39,199 bases of DNA from Pseudomonadota bacterium. GTDB taxonomy: Bacteria > Desulfobacterota > Desulfovibrionia > Desulfovibrionales > Desulfomicrobiaceae. The DNA is taken from positions 1 to 39,199 of the forward strand of contig JAUMXF010000011.1 in the NCBI GenBank assembly GCA_030529235.1. Reading direction: 5' to 3'. How positions within the stretch are numbered: the first letter of the stretch is position 1; every line of letters begins with the position of its first letter. The translations under genes were made by a program, and so were the position numbers. Shown one piece after another: positions 38,661 to 39,199 of the stretch. A model generated the notes under the pieces. That model was not told where the DNA came from and did not search any database. It was given only the letters and a program-made list of their open reading frames with translations.

Positions 38661-39199
38661 ATGACCGCTTCCAGACACCCCACATGGCGTGTGAAATCCG
38701 CGCCAAAAATTCCCGGCCAGAGCGATCTCGTGCATCTGGCCGCGCGTCTGGAAGTCAGCCCGCTTCTGGTGCGGCTCATGGCCCTGCGCGGGCTGGCGTC
38801 CGAAAAGGACATGGACCGGTTTCTGAATCCCGGCCTCAGACATTTCTCCCCGCTGGAGCAATGGCCGGGATTCGGGGCGGGGGCGGAATTTCTGTACGCG
38901 GCCATCCAAAGCGGCAAAAAAATTGCGGTCTGGGGCGACTACGATGTGGACGGCATCACGGCCACGGCCCTGATCAAGGATTTTCTGGCCCTGCGCGGCG
39001 TGAGCGTACTGCACCACATCCCGGCCCGGCTGGCCTTCGGCTACGGAATACATGCCGAAGGGATCCGGGAGCTGGCCCGCCAGGGCGCGGACGTTCTGCT
39101 GACCGTGGACTGCGGCATCACGAGTGTGGCGGAAATCCGGGAAGCCAGGGCTCTGGGGCTGGGCACGGTAATCACGGATCATCATCTCCCCGGCCCGGA
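38661..39199 (+). CDS. recJ: Single-stranded-DNA-specific exonuclease RecJ, 5' part only
   Basis: Degrades single-stranded DNA 5' to 3' in recombination and mismatch repair. 179 residues are seen before the window edge; RecJ is usually about 570. The DHH phosphoesterase motifs are there: VWGDYDVDGITATAL, TVDCGI and ITDHH. The ATG at 38661 has no strong ribosome site, but the RecJ-like reading begins near it (TWRVKSAP, as in many RecJ). Divergent from the DUF2156 gene. Confidence 0.94.
   Translation, partial: MTASRHPTWRVKSAPKIPGQSDLVHLAARLEVSPLLVRLMALRGLASEKDMDRFLNPGLRHFSPLEQWPGFGAGAEFLYAAIQSGKKIAVWGDYDVDGITATALIKDFLALRGVSVLHHIPARLAFGYGIHAEGIRELARQGADVLLTVDCGITSVAEIREARALGLGTVITDHHLPGP

Overview
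The window is chromosomal DNA from a GC-rich, motile, anaerobic sulfate- or sulfite-reducing bacterium, most likely of the Desulfovibrionales. The main clues are a DsrC with both C-terminal cysteines, an oxygen-sensitive class III ribonucleotide reductase, a radical-SAM enzyme of the siroheme-dependent alternative heme pathway (AhbC), and Desulfovibrio-style flagellar gene blocks. I see no insertion sequence, prophage, CRISPR array, rRNA or tRNA. The order is from inspection and family knowledge only; no database search was run.

Left part (1-4.4 kb): a nrdG-nrdD operon on the minus strand, with nrdD running off the left edge. It is preceded by a cobalamin riboswitch, a recognisable sigma70-type promoter and two inverted DnaA-box-like sites. 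Next come an unknown secreted protein with a strong terminator and a small TPR protein.

Flagellar block 1 (4.4-10.5 kb, plus strand): a sigma54-type promoter, then flgB-flgC-fliE-fliF-fliG-fliH-fliI, tightly packed and closed by a hairpin terminator. No fliJ follows fliI.

Middle (10.5-21.3 kb, minus strand): dsrC as its own transcription unit, two very small cysteine-rich proteins, then a compact set reading ketosynthase - FAD oxidoreductase - ketosynthase - acyl carrier protein - acyltransferase - lipoprotein. The first four genes of this set overlap one another. It looks like a dedicated lipid or polyketide-like pathway that I cannot match to a known product, and it is the best candidate here for an undescribed system. 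Upstream on the same strand lie ahbC, a zinc-ribbon membrane protein and an asparagine synthetase.

Flagellar block 2 (21.3-25.1 kb, minus): fliS, fliD and a flagellin gene with a clear sigma28 promoter and its own terminator. A LysM lytic transglycosylase (minus) and an rRNA-methyltransferase-like gene (plus) follow.

Flagellar block 3 (27.7-33.5 kb, minus): motA, two different motB-like genes, fliL, fliM, fliN, fliO, fliP, fliQ, nearly all overlapping or closely spaced, with yggS and era immediately upstream. Here FliN carries three copies of a motif that E. coli FliN has once, and the second MotB-like protein lacks the usual Asp of the peptidoglycan-binding motif.

Right end (35.3-39.2 kb): topA (plus) with a terminator, a DUF2156 protein (minus) and the 5' part of recJ (plus), which runs off the right edge.
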